In this document: positions 35,622-44,950 of the stretch, piece by piece
Layout of the letters: every line of letters starts with the position of its first letter
Position numbering within the stretch: the first letter of the stretch is position 1
Source of the DNA: Chitinophaga silvatica
Lineage (GTDB): Bacteria > Bacteroidota > Bacteroidia > Chitinophagales > Chitinophagaceae
Direction: 5' to 3'
DNA length: 64,000 nucleotides
Assembly (NCBI RefSeq): GCF_003419895.1
Contig: NZ_QPMM01000017.1
Location: 80,216-144,215, forward strand
Translations under genes and position numbers: made by a program
Notes under the pieces: model-generated
What the model was told of the DNA's origin: nothing
The model's input: the letters and a program-made list of their open reading frames with translations, nothing else
Database searches by the model: none

Positions 35622-36372
35622 ATTGTTTTTGAATCAAACGTGATGGAAAAAGAATATCTCGTGAATAATAAAGTAGTCCTGCAATGCAGGCCAATTGTAT
35701 AGAACCCAGTCCAAACAGGTAACGATATCCAGGCTTAATAAAATCCAGTAATAAACGGAACAACAGATAACCTATCATAAATAGTTTAAATTTTGCGCCA
35801 TTCTCCAGATTACATTTACGTGAAACCAGGCTTAGTATAAACCATAATATTAACAGGTAGATTATTTCATACAGGGCAACAGGATGTCTTAACTGCCCAT
35901 CTCCAAGGTCCATAGCCCAGGGTAATGCAGAAGGAATACCATAAGTTTCCTCATGTACGCCCATTGAAAAACAGCCAATGCGGCCAATAATCATGGCAAA
36001 AATCAAAGGATATACGAAAAGGTCGCCGCTGGAGGTTTTTTCTTTAACAACCTTCTTCATTAACTCCACTCCTATTAGTCCACCTATTAACCCACCAACA
36101 ATTGTTTTGTTTAAATACGTATATAGTAATGGATTATCGGAATGATACAACGCCAGCGGGTTTTCCAATGCTCCAAGTATTCTGCTGCCAGCCAAGGCTC
36201 CGAATGTAGCTCCGATAATTATCCAGATCCGGTTGTTATTTGTAATAAGATCGCCCTGTTGCTTACGCAGGAAGAGAAAATACCTGAAACCAAGAAACAT
36301 TCCTAATGTTTCAGTTAATGCATGCAGGGGAAAATGCAAGGATAAGACATCGATATATACCGGAAAGTGCAA
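35614..36372 (-). CDS. Divergent Lgt-family membrane protein
   Basis: A 252-residue multi-pass membrane protein of the prolipoprotein diacylglyceryl transferase family. The signature region reads GRIGCFSMGVHEETYG, so the arginine of the Lgt GRxGN motif is kept but the asparagine is Cys. DGQLRHPVALYEI matches the conserved C-terminal HP-x-LYE stretch. Canonical Lgt transfers diacylglycerol from phosphatidylglycerol to lipoprotein cysteines; this variant may act on another lipid or acceptor. The start is a TTG (36372) with no nearby ATG. Its end overlaps the radical SAM gene by 8 bases, indicating coupling. Confidence 0.78.
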   Translation of the reverse strand: MHFPVYIDVLSLHFPLHALTETLGMFLGFRYFLFLRKQQGDLITNNNRIWIIIGATFGALAGSRILGALENPLALYHSDNPLLYTYLNKTIVGGLIGGLIGVELMKKVVKEKTSSGDLFVYPLIFAMIIGRIGCFSMGVHEETYGIPSALPWAMDLGDGQLRHPVALYEIIYLLILWFILSLVSRKCNLENGAKFKLFMIGYLLFRLLLDFIKPGYRYLFGLGSIQLACIAGLLYYSRDILFPSRLIQKQYA

Positions 36373-36435
36373 CGGATGATTATTTTATACTCAAATTAAT
36401 ATTTATATTTAGATGAACATCAAGCGCCTAAAAAA

Positions 36436-37122
36436 ATGTTACAGGAGGTACTAAAAAAGCACCAGTCAACTTTTCGGCCAATAGTACCGCTCATCAATGA
36501 GCATGAAACCCTTTGGGTGATGGATTTTACGGCCAATAATACTGTTCTGACAAAAGTAATTCTACAGGATATTAATAAGTTCAGCAGGTATATTCAGCAT
36601 ACTTTACAAGATGCCGGATGCAGGCTTGGAATTGGTGGATATGCAGAACATCGCACTATTTATGCAGTAAGTCCGCATTTTGATGCAGGAGATGAGCCCC
36701 GCAGGTTGCATTTAGGAATTGATGTTTGGGGAGAAGCAGGTACACAGATTTATGTACCGCTCAACGGGCATGTACATAGCTTTAGGTTCAATGATCATTT
36801 CGGGGATTATGGAGCCACTATCATTTTGCAGCATCAGCTGGATGGATTCACCTTTTACACGCTATATGGACATCTGAGTATCTCTAATTTGAAGGGGTTA
36901 TACGAGCATATGCCAATCAAGGCCGGTGAGCTTTTAGCTCATTTCGGTACTCCAGCTGAAAATGGAGGCTGGCCACCACACTTACATTTTCAGATTATAG
37001 AAGATATGCAAGGATTTCGGGGCGATTATCCCGGAGTTTGCCGCTACAGTGAAAAAGAGAAGTATTTGCAAAATTGCCCTGATCCGGATTTGATTTTACA
37101 ACTTAATCAGTATACCCACTAA
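36436..37122 (+). CDS. Signal-less M23-family metallopeptidase homologue
   Basis: A 228-residue protein with a LytM/M23 domain at about 85-200. Metal ligands are His92 and Asp96 in HLGIDV and His184 of PHLHFQ; YTLYGHLS carries the other histidine. There is no signal peptide or membrane helix, so it is probably cytoplasmic, unlike peptidoglycan hydrolases of this family. The stretch GWPPHLHFQII followed by a GDYPGV motif resembles the M23 domain fused within some class III aminotransferases. It is divergent from the Lgt-like gene (63-base gap). The substrate is unknown. Confidence 0.78.
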   Translation: MLQEVLKKHQSTFRPIVPLINEHETLWVMDFTANNTVLTKVILQDINKFSRYIQHTLQDAGCRLGIGGYAEHRTIYAVSPHFDAGDEPRRLHLGIDVWGEAGTQIYVPLNGHVHSFRFNDHFGDYGATIILQHQLDGFTFYTLYGHLSISNLKGLYEHMPIKAGELLAHFGTPAENGGWPPHLHFQIIEDMQGFRGDYPGVCRYSEKEKYLQNCPDPDLILQLNQYTH

Positions 37123-37150
37123 AAAAGGTTGCCTGGACAGGCAACCTTTT
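37123..37150. terminator. Bidirectional terminator, M23 gene / susD
   Basis: Perfect 13-base arms (AAAAGGTTGCCTG and complement) with a 2-base centre, directly after the M23 stop codon and 19 bases from the susD stop. Confidence 0.88.
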
Positions 37151-37169
37151 CTTAATGATTGGTTTTTGC

Positions 37170-38567
37170 TTATTTAGAGTTTTGTGTTAGGACACCCTTA
37201 CTTTGGGCTATTGCATTAATTGAAAATGGCATAATCCATATATGCGAGTCAGGTTTAATACTGTAGGTATTATCACCTTCTTTCTTCGTAAGCGTTTGTG
37301 CAAACTGAGGATCGTTGTTCAATCTTCTCAAAGTCAGATAATTTAATCCGGTACCACGAAATTCGTTTCTCAGGTCACGGTAAATCTGCGCCATTGCTCC
37401 TTTCAAATCTATAGCTGAAACATCGGAATAGAACTCTGGTCTGATACGCTTGCGGCGAACTGTATTCACAAGCTCCATAGCTTCATTGAACTTACCTGCA
37501 CGTGCCAGACATTCTGCTTTGATGTAATAGATTTCAGGAGTACGAATACCTCCACCATTTACGTTGTCGTTACGTCGGTAAGCCCAAACCTTCTCAGTTC
37601 CAAAAGGCGTTAACGCATAATTCACTTTGAAACGGGCATCACCCATATCATACTGTGTGGAATCAGACTCTCTCAGCATGCTGATATAAAAGCCCTGGGT
37701 TTGAACATAAGCGCTCGCATAATGGAATATATAGTTCTCTGGATTGTTGAATTCAAAGCGAGGTATATTGATAGAAGTTGCATTTCCATCAGCCAATACT
37801 TTATTCTGGTTATAATATTCAACATAATCAAATAAAGTATTTTTTCTATTCAATGCAGAATCCGCATACATAGCTGCTTTCGTATAATCTTTAATAAAGA
37901 GATGATACCTTGAAAGCATTGCAAAACCTGCTCCTTTATTACCAAAGAATACATCTTCGCTGGTAGCTGGCAAATCAGGTAATGCAGCATTCAGATCATT
38001 CAGAATGAAATCATAAATCTCCTGCACTGATGCCTGTCTTAACACTGTTTCCATATTATCGGAAGTATTCAGCAGCACTCCACGATCCTGGGTTGCAGTG
38101 GCAGGATCATACATTTTTGCATAACTGGTAATGAGGTAGAAATAAAACATAGCTCTTCCCAGCTTAGCCTGTGCTGTTAGTCGTGCTTTCTCTGCCTCAG
38201 TACCTGTGGTAGCAGCATAAATATTATTGATAATCACATTGTAGACAAATATCCCTCTATATGCTGCATTGTATCCGGCATCATTATTCAGGAAATCGAT
38301 TCTGCTTTTATCTTCCTGCCAGTTAAAATTGATGGTACTCAGGTTCACAGTAGGCTGAGAGAAAAGCGGCATGTAGAAATCATTTGATACATAGATCTGA
38401 TTACCATAATCGAATGTATGCGCATCTGAATGTTCTACCAGTGCTTTATAATCGTTGAATGTTTGAGGAATCTTTTGTCCTTTCGGTACTATTTCCAGGT
38501 ATTTTTTACAACTGATTGTGCCGGTCATCATGGCCCCACACAATGCTAAATAAATTAAACGCTTCAT
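37170..38567 (-). CDS. SusD/RagB-family outer-membrane lipoprotein
   Basis: Surface-exposed nutrient-binding lipoprotein of 465 aa. The signal peptide ends in a lipobox-like TGTISCKKYLE (Cys20). The helical TPR-like SusD core follows, with the family C-terminal stretch ELVNTVRRKRIRPE. It is somewhat shorter than typical SusD proteins (500 or more). It is the last gene of a fecR-susC-susD transcript (23 bases after susC). The ligand, glycan or peptide, cannot be read, and no glycoside hydrolase lies near by; the M28 peptidase beyond hints at peptides. Confidence 0.9.
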   Translation of the reverse strand: MKRLIYLALCGAMMTGTISCKKYLEIVPKGQKIPQTFNDYKALVEHSDAHTFDYGNQIYVSNDFYMPLFSQPTVNLSTINFNWQEDKSRIDFLNNDAGYNAAYRGIFVYNVIINNIYAATTGTEAEKARLTAQAKLGRAMFYFYLITSYAKMYDPATATQDRGVLLNTSDNMETVLRQASVQEIYDFILNDLNAALPDLPATSEDVFFGNKGAGFAMLSRYHLFIKDYTKAAMYADSALNRKNTLFDYVEYYNQNKVLADGNATSINIPRFEFNNPENYIFHYASAYVQTQGFYISMLRESDSTQYDMGDARFKVNYALTPFGTEKVWAYRRNDNVNGGGIRTPEIYYIKAECLARAGKFNEAMELVNTVRRKRIRPEFYSDVSAIDLKGAMAQIYRDLRNEFRGTGLNYLTLRRLNNDPQFAQTLTKKEGDNTYSIKPDSHIWIMPFSINAIAQSKGVLTQNSK

Positions 38568-38590
38568 ATCTTAATCTTTTCAGCCATGAA

Positions 38591-41500
38591 TTAGAGTGAA
38601 ATATTGAATCCAAAATTGTAAGTAGGCATTATTGGTAATGTACGACCCGAGCCAGAATAACCAGTGGCTTCCGGATCTATACCTTTACCATTAAATCCAA
38701 TGTAGAAGAGGTTATCTGCCTGTACACGTACTCGAACATCACCGATATTTACATGCTGTAATAAGCTCTTGGGAAGGGTATAGCTCAATGCTATATTTCT
38801 TGCCTTAATGTATGATGCATCATATATTGCTGCGTCGCTATAGAGATAATAACCACTTCTGTTATTTGCCGCAGTTTTATCATATTCCCAGCTAATACGA
38901 GGAACACTGGTAATTAATTCATCGCCTGGTTTTTTCCATGCATCCTTAACACCTGCAGTAGTCACTCCATTAGGGAAAGAACTGATCGAGTATGGCATAT
39001 TATCTCTCAGTACATGCCCTGCATTGTAGACAAACATTACAGAGAGCTGGAAACGCTTATAGCTGAAGTTATTGATTAAAGCACCACTGTATACCGGGAT
39101 GAAAGAACCCATATAATGTGCTATATCCGGAGAAGTAACAAGAGCATCTGTTGGTTTTCCTTCCTTATTTAAAATTGTAGGATTTCCTTTTTCGTTTAAG
39201 CCCATGTAGGAGTATGCATATAGGCTTTTAAACGGATTACCCTGCAGATAATAATTAGCAACATTATTAACCAATTCTGAAGCCGTTTGAGGAGTATAAT
39301 CCACTCTGGTAACCTTATTCTTATTGTAAGAGCTGTTAAGCACCACTTCCCAGCCAAAAGCACTGTTACGAATAACCTGAGATTTCAATGAAAGCTCTAT
39401 CCCCCTGTTCAACATTGCTCCGTTATTAACATAAGCCGAAACAAAGCCCAGAGCAGGATTGATGGTAACTGTGCTCAGGAGGTCATTGCTCTTCTTATTG
39501 TATACATCAACGCTACCGGATAAACGGTTGCTGAATATGCTGAAATCAAAACCTATGTTAGTAGTAGTTGTTTTTTCCCAACGAAGATTAGGATTAGGAG
39601 GCGTACCTATATTACCAGATTGATTATTTGTAAGAGAATTATAGCCATAGCTTGCCACCATAAACGGACCAGCATTTCTGGCCACATTACCATTCACACC
39701 ATAGGAACCTCGTAATTTCAGATAATCCAGCCATTTAATACCAGCCATAAATTCTTCCTTACTCATAATCCAGCTCAAACCGGCAGACCATAACGGACGA
39801 TACTGGTAAGTTGGATTTGTACCGAATAGGTTGGAAAGATCATACCTGATACTACCGCTAGCCATATACTTATCATTATAGGTATAGCTTCCATTGGAAT
39901 AGAATGAGAAGTAACGGTTTATGTTTTCCATCATAAATGCCAGGTCACTTGCAGTTAACTGTGCAGCCTTCTGGTTTAAGCCGGTAAACCTGTTTGTCAG
40001 ATCAGCCACGTTAAAAGGTATATACTTTAAGGTAAGCGGGTCGTAGCCGAAATATGCATTATAATTACGGTTCAGTTTCGTTTCTCGGGTTTCAGAACCG
40101 GCTATTACTACGATGTCGTGACGATTATGTATTGTCTTATTAAAATTCAGCTGATTTCTGAATGTATAAGCTCTGTAATAATCATCAGTTTTTCTGAAAG
40201 AATTGCCTACCGGAAGTTTATATACCACATTACCTTTAGCATCAAGGGCACTGTAGGTATTCAGCAGATTACGCATATAGTAGGAGTTTACATCCATTAA
40301 CTGCTCTCCGTTGTTACCAATATTCTCATACTGGAACATGATATCATAGTTCAGCCAGGAGGTAATCTTAGCATTTAATCTACCATTCATTCGCGCTGCC
40401 AGGGTCTTTGTTTTAATCAGATTCATATCCACTTCATTTGCATAGTAGCGATCAGCGGAAAACAGATTGTATTTCTGGTAGTCGGCAATTTGCTGTGAGC
40501 TAAGTGCATTCCTTAATGGCAGTGGGTTACCTTTCTCATCATAAATAGGCTCGTATGGTAATTGCTGATTAAAAATATCACTTACTGAGAAAGAACCCGG
40601 ATTGGTAACATCTCCATAAGAGATAAAAGCACCAACATCCGCTAACAGCCACTTATTGATATTAACACTGTTCCTAATGTTCAGCCCCAGGTATTTAGAA
40701 TTATTTTTCAGATCATAACCCTGCATGTTTTTAAAGGTAGCTGAGAAATTGAAAGCGTTACCGGCCGTAGCTTTAGACATAGTGAGATTATATTGCTGAT
40801 TGGAAGCCGCACGCATTAAGTTATCCTTGATCTGCTGATTATACAGATTCTGGGTTCTGAGTCCGTTTAATTTCGCATCTGCTTCTTCTCTGGTAATTTT
40901 CCCTTCAGCAACCTGCAACAGATAATCCAATGCCGGAGTAATAAGTCCGTTTCCAGCTCTTAAGCGTGCTGCTTCAGCTATCGGATTAGTTTTAATTGCC
41001 GGATTATTATCGTAATAATCATAGGTCAGATCAATCAACTCATTAGCATCAGCTTTATTTAGGTAGGAAAGATCATACTTGGAAGTTATTGCAAAATCGC
41101 CCGACAGATTAATTTTCATAGGGCCCGACTTTGCTTTTTTGGTGGTGATTACTACCACTCCATTGGCCGCTCTGGCACCATAAATAGAAGCAGCAGCAGC
41201 ATCTTTCAGCACAGTAATATTTTCAATATCTTCCGGGTTGATATCCGGAACATAATCCGTCAGTCTGTTATTGCTATTGTATCCGATTTTTTCAACAGGG
41301 AAACCATCAATTACATATAGTGGAGAATTTCCTGCGTTAAATGTACTGATACCCCGTACACTGATATCTCCTTTATAAGTAACGAGGCCGGGCAGATTAC
41401 CTTCCAGTACCTGTGAGAGACTTTGAATTCTACGTTTTTCGAGATCAGCAGATTTAACGGTTGAGAAGGCGCCAGTAGCGCGTTCTTTAGAAAGTGTCTG

Positions 41501-42148
41501 GTAACCGGTAACAACTACTTCGTTAAGTATTTTGTTGGCCATACTAACGTCGATAGTATTCTGTTTACCGATTTGTACTTTCTTCTGTTCCATTCCGGCA
41601 AAAGTGAATAACAGGGAGTTGCTTGTAATAGGTACAGAGATAATATAGTAACCGTTGTTATCAGTGATTGCCCATGATTTTTCTCCTTCTCCCTGAATGG
41701 TTACACCTGGTAAGGGATTTCCATCTGCATCCTTTACAATACCATTTAATGAGCGCTTTTCTCCGTCATTGGCCATAGCAATTGAGGACATGTTTTGTGC
41801 ATCTTTTTTCTGACGGGCTACGATGGTGTAATGGTTTTTGTCTACATACAAAAACAACAATTCAGAAGGATAAAGGATTTCTTTCAACAGCTCTTCAACT
41901 GGCTTTCCATTGGCAGCCAGGAGTTTGGCAGTAGTAAATTTGTTTTTTAATAATACTGCTTCATAAGTAAAGGTGGTGCCGTATTGAGCACTTATTTTGT
42001 CCAGGGCATACTTAATCGGAACGCGGGCGGCACTTTCATTTGCCACTGCAGGCATGCTTTTAGTTTGTGCTACTGCTCCGTATCCTGTTATTACGCCCAA
42101 GCCCAGGCATAGGACTCCCCGAAGGCTTTGCTTGATACAAATCCCCAT
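38591..42148 (-). CDS. SusC/RagA-family TonB-linked outer-membrane protein
   Basis: TonB-dependent importer of 1185 aa. After a signal peptide (cleavage near TGYGAVAQT) comes an N-terminal secretin/TonB STN domain (about 45-110), which marks transducers that signal to FecR. A CarboxypepD_reg-like domain (about 130-205, LNGIVKDADGNPLPGV) precedes the plug (EVVVTGYQTLSKERATGA; VIDGFPVEKIGY), and a 22-strand barrel ends in aromatic NFGFNISL. SusD downstream forms the lid. Transcription should respond to the divergent ECF sigma factor through FecR. Confidence 0.95.
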   Translation of the reverse strand: MGICIKQSLRGVLCLGLGVITGYGAVAQTKSMPAVANESAARVPIKYALDKISAQYGTTFTYEAVLLKNKFTTAKLLAANGKPVEELLKEILYPSELLFLYVDKNHYTIVARQKKDAQNMSSIAMANDGEKRSLNGIVKDADGNPLPGVTIQGEGEKSWAITDNNGYYIISVPITSNSLLFTFAGMEQKKVQIGKQNTIDVSMANKILNEVVVTGYQTLSKERATGAFSTVKSADLEKRRIQSLSQVLEGNLPGLVTYKGDISVRGISTFNAGNSPLYVIDGFPVEKIGYNSNNRLTDYVPDINPEDIENITVLKDAAAASIYGARAANGVVVITTKKAKSGPMKINLSGDFAITSKYDLSYLNKADANELIDLTYDYYDNNPAIKTNPIAEAARLRAGNGLITPALDYLLQVAEGKITREEADAKLNGLRTQNLYNQQIKDNLMRAASNQQYNLTMSKATAGNAFNFSATFKNMQGYDLKNNSKYLGLNIRNSVNINKWLLADVGAFISYGDVTNPGSFSVSDIFNQQLPYEPIYDEKGNPLPLRNALSSQQIADYQKYNLFSADRYYANEVDMNLIKTKTLAARMNGRLNAKITSWLNYDIMFQYENIGNNGEQLMDVNSYYMRNLLNTYSALDAKGNVVYKLPVGNSFRKTDDYYRAYTFRNQLNFNKTIHNRHDIVVIAGSETRETKLNRNYNAYFGYDPLTLKYIPFNVADLTNRFTGLNQKAAQLTASDLAFMMENINRYFSFYSNGSYTYNDKYMASGSIRYDLSNLFGTNPTYQYRPLWSAGLSWIMSKEEFMAGIKWLDYLKLRGSYGVNGNVARNAGPFMVASYGYNSLTNNQSGNIGTPPNPNLRWEKTTTTNIGFDFSIFSNRLSGSVDVYNKKSNDLLSTVTINPALGFVSAYVNNGAMLNRGIELSLKSQVIRNSAFGWEVVLNSSYNKNKVTRVDYTPQTASELVNNVANYYLQGNPFKSLYAYSYMGLNEKGNPTILNKEGKPTDALVTSPDIAHYMGSFIPVYSGALINNFSYKRFQLSVMFVYNAGHVLRDNMPYSISSFPNGVTTAGVKDAWKKPGDELITSVPRISWEYDKTAANNRSGYYLYSDAAIYDASYIKARNIALSYTLPKSLLQHVNIGDVRVRVQADNLFYIGFNGKGIDPEATGYSGSGRTLPIMPTYNFGFNISL

Positions 42149-42173
42149 TGATTTTGGTTTTAGTATTATGTGT

Positions 42174-43187
42174 TTAATAACCGTGCTGACCTGTATTCCT
42201 GAAGGTTAGCGTATCGTTGCTTTTCTCAATTTTTACATTCAGAATTGTTGATAACTCGAACAATACATTATTCAAGTGATTGATTGATAAAGTTCCGTTG
42301 ATCTTTCTATCAGCCAAGGAACCATCTTCAAGTATTATGTTATATCCGTAAGTATCCTGAAGAGCTGTCAGAATATCTCTTACAGAAGTTTCATGCAGTT
42401 GTAATTTATGGTCTGTCCAGGACAGCATATTTTCAGCTTTAGCTTTACCCTGCGGAACCAACGTTTTTTCTTTAGTAAACTTCAGGTATTCGCCTGGCTG
42501 AAGCACTACAGATTTGTCGCCATTGAATGTAGACACTCTTACTTTTCCCTCTTTTAAGAAAACTGCTACTTCTTCTCTTCTTTCTTTTATGTTGAAGGTT
42601 GTTCCGAGTACTTCTACCTTTACATCACCGGCAAACACTGTAAATGGCGAGGCTATTGGATGTATGGTAGTTACTTCAAATAAAGCTTCTCCCTTCAACC
42701 ATATTTCACGTTTTCCATCTCCCCAGTTCTTATAGCTGATTTCAGAATTTGCGTTTAATTGTACCAAGGTTGAATCTGGCAATCTGAATTTCAGTAGCTC
42801 TCCATAATTACTGGCTATTACTTTTGTTGCATTGCGTTCTTTTATAATATAGGCTGTCAGAATACCTAATGGTAAAAGAATTGCTGCTGCCCACCAGATA
42901 CGGCGTTTAGGCACCAATTTCACAACGGGAACCGATTTTAATTCCTGCTGAATATCTGTCCACAGTGAAGCCTTAAGCCTGGTTGGTGGAGTTATCCGTT
43001 CCATCGAATATATAGATAACAACATCATTCTGGCTTGCTGCAGGGCTTCCAGATTAGGAGGATTACTTTGTTGATATGCCTCCCAAAACGTTGATGCTTC
43101 AGGGTGTGCATACCTTACCCACTCCAGGAACCGGGTATCCTCGAGGAAATCTTCTTTAGTAAATAAATGATAGTTGTTATGTTCCAA
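42174..43187 (-). CDS. FecR-family anti-sigma factor
   Basis: Transmembrane regulator of 337 aa. The cytoplasmic N-terminal part (1-85) should hold the ECF sigma factor, a single helix (about 88-108, WWAAAILLPLGILTAYI) crosses the membrane, and the periplasmic part holds a FecR domain and a C-terminal DUF4974 module (about 255-325) that touches the STN domain of SusC. The start at 43187 is a TTG giving M-EHNNYHLF; no better ATG is near. It reads toward susC with 25 bases between, and is divergent from the sigma gene. Confidence 0.92.
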   Translation of the reverse strand: MEHNNYHLFTKEDFLEDTRFLEWVRYAHPEASTFWEAYQQSNPPNLEALQQARMMLLSIYSMERITPPTRLKASLWTDIQQELKSVPVVKLVPKRRIWWAAAILLPLGILTAYIIKERNATKVIASNYGELLKFRLPDSTLVQLNANSEISYKNWGDGKREIWLKGEALFEVTTIHPIASPFTVFAGDVKVEVLGTTFNIKERREEVAVFLKEGKVRVSTFNGDKSVVLQPGEYLKFTKEKTLVPQGKAKAENMLSWTDHKLQLHETSVRDILTALQDTYGYNIILEDGSLADRKINGTLSINHLNNVLFELSTILNVKIEKSNDTLTFRNTGQHGY

Positions 43188-43406
43188 TTATAAATCCGTT
43201 GGCACCTCAAAAATCAATCACAGGAAAGTAGACAAAACCTTTGCTGCTTAATTACAGAACACAAAGGATTTGCAAAACACCCCACTTTTTTTCAATTTTT
43301 TTATACTTTTTTAATTAAAACTTATAGAGTGTTGAGATTCATTAATTTTTATGCAGAAAAAAATTGCATATAAAATAATGGTTGTTGTAGTAGCTATGAG
43401 ATAATT

Positions 43407-43435
43407 TTTGTTGAAACAAGCAATAGGTTATTTTG
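43407..43435 (+). promoter_or_regulatory. Putative promoter of the ECF sigma gene
   Basis: TTTG at 43407-43410 and TTATTTTG at 43428-43435 (one mismatch to TAnnTTTG) are 17 bases apart, 25 bases upstream of the ATG at 43461. The 273-base divergent gap should also hold the fecR promoter, which I cannot place. Confidence 0.38.
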
Positions 43436-43460
43436 TATTTTTAGCCGATTAACCAGGAAG

Positions 43461-44063
43461 ATGGATTTTGCTGAATCTAGTGATATTGTACTTTGGGAAG
43501 CGTTGCAACAAGGCCAGGAGAAAGCCTTTGAAACGATCTACGACCGTTATTTTGAGCGGCTCTATGAGTATGGTATGAGATTATGTTCGGATGAAGATCT
43601 GGTTAAAGATGCCATACAGGCACTATTCATCAAATTATGGACAAACAGGCAAACCCTTAGTACAACTGTCAACATCCGTCCATATTTATTAGTAGCATTA
43701 AGAAGTACTATTTACAATCAGCAGCGGCCCAGGCGCAATGCTGTGGTAGTGGGGCTCGACCAGGCCCCTGAAGATTTCCTGGCTTACTTCTCTTCAGAAT
43801 CTGCCTATATAAAAAAAGAGCAAATACAGGAACAGCAACAACAGCTCCTACAGGCCTTAAATCAATTAAATGCCCGGCAAAAGGAAATGATTTATCTCCG
43901 CTATTTCGAAGAATTGGATTATGATGTTATTGCAGAAATGATGAATATTTCTGTTAAAGGCGCTTATAAATTATCTGCACGGGCTTTGCAAAGCCTAAGA
44001 GACATCATGCAAATATCTACTGGTGCTTTGATTCTATTATTGGCTGGTTTCCGTAAATACTAG
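43461..44063 (+). CDS. ECF RNA polymerase sigma factor
   Basis: Sigma-70-family ECF factor of 200 aa. Region 2 (about 20-85) contains DRYFERLYEYGMRLCSDEDL and DAIQALFIKLW; region 4 (about 125-180) has a helix-turn-helix in LRYFEELDYDVIAEMMNIS. A hydrophobic C-terminal segment (GALILLLAGF) follows, unusual for a soluble factor. It is divergent from fecR-susC-susD, although in most such loci the sigma gene lies upstream in the same direction. It should drive the SusCD genes when released by FecR. Confidence 0.92.
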   Translation: MDFAESSDIVLWEALQQGQEKAFETIYDRYFERLYEYGMRLCSDEDLVKDAIQALFIKLWTNRQTLSTTVNIRPYLLVALRSTIYNQQRPRRNAVVVGLDQAPEDFLAYFSSESAYIKKEQIQEQQQQLLQALNQLNARQKEMIYLRYFEELDYDVIAEMMNISVKGAYKLSARALQSLRDIMQISTGALILLLAGFRKY

Positions 44064-44094
44064 GTGCAGCGCGGCAAGCGGACCTGCACCTAGT
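44059..44094. terminator. Hairpin at the sigma gene 3' end
   Basis: Perfect 11-base arms (ACTAGGTGCAG and complement) with an inner CGC/GCG pair; the 5' arm contains the sigma stop codon. Eight As follow, so a U-run exists only for the minus strand upstream of the hairpin. Probably a terminator or 3'-end stabiliser. Confidence 0.5.
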
Positions 44095-44102
44095 AAAAAA
44101 AA

Positions 44103-44858
44103 TTAGTTGTGGCTATGTTCTACAGACATACTGTTTTCCAATGCACCTTTCACTTTGTCGTGTAAATTTGTATTTACATCCACACTGATAAATAATTTAC
44201 CATTAGCAAAAGAACCTGTAAAATCACCAATCTGCAGTTTGGTAAGTACCATATCCATTGAAATTTTCAGGCTACCTTTCCAGTCAATACCGGTATCAGA
44301 AACCACTACATCTTTTCCGTTTGCAGATAGTTCGATTTTTCCGGCCAACTGAATTTCCATTGGTATTTTCTTACCATCCCAGGTGAGGAAACCTTTAAAT
44401 CTAACAGCAGGATCTTTTTTATCTCCTTCTGCCAAAACAAAAACTTTCACCTGCTGATAGGTACCCTTAGGAATCTGTATAGCTCCTATAAATGCAGGTG
44501 CTTTCTTCAGATCAATTTGTCTGTCGGTTTTTAATTTGAATTCTACTTCATCCTTGCCTCTTTTTGCATCGAAGCGAATTTCTCTTAGTCTGGCAGTGGC
44601 AGTATCCCAGGTAACATCAAACCCGCCTGTTGCTGCTTTGGCCATAGCTGCATCACCAGTAATAGCGGAAAGCCTGCCTGCGGCATCAGGAGTTAATGTG
44701 TACGTAGGATTGTCGATCGAGATCTCATAATTAACGCTGGCCTTTTCAGCGTCATCAATTGACTGATCTGGTTTCACCATTTCCTGATTCGTACAGGAAA
44801 ATAGGAAAGTTGTGGCAATGCCGATAGTACAGCATCTTTTAAAGATTCCGGTTCTCAT
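44103..44858 (-). CDS. Hypothetical exported lipoprotein
   Basis: A 251-residue protein starting MRTGIFKRCCTIG, with a lipobox-like TTFLFSC (Cys at about 22), so it is likely an outer-membrane or periplasmic lipoprotein. The mature part is rich in beta-strand patterns (DVTWDTATARLREIRFD; IQIPKGTYQQVKVF) and ends in HSHN. I recognise no family. I use ATG 44858 rather than an in-frame ATG 26 codons earlier, which would bury the signal peptide. It is convergent with the sigma gene and separate from the M28 gene. Confidence 0.7.
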   Translation of the reverse strand: MRTGIFKRCCTIGIATTFLFSCTNQEMVKPDQSIDDAEKASVNYEISIDNPTYTLTPDAAGRLSAITGDAAMAKAATGGFDVTWDTATARLREIRFDAKRGKDEVEFKLKTDRQIDLKKAPAFIGAIQIPKGTYQQVKVFVLAEGDKKDPAVRFKGFLTWDGKKIPMEIQLAGKIELSANGKDVVVSDTGIDWKGSLKISMDMVLTKLQIGDFTGSFANGKLFISVDVNTNLHDKVKGALENSMSVEHSHN

Positions 44859-44950
44859 ATATTGATATGGTTTTAAATGACTATGGGGAAAGTCTTCAGG
44901 GTTAAATTTAATAAACAAATTTCGAATATGCAGCAACGTTATATTAAATA

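Noticed and set aside
44859..44936. Longer start of the lipoprotein gene
   Set aside because: The 26 extra residues would place the signal peptide inside the protein.
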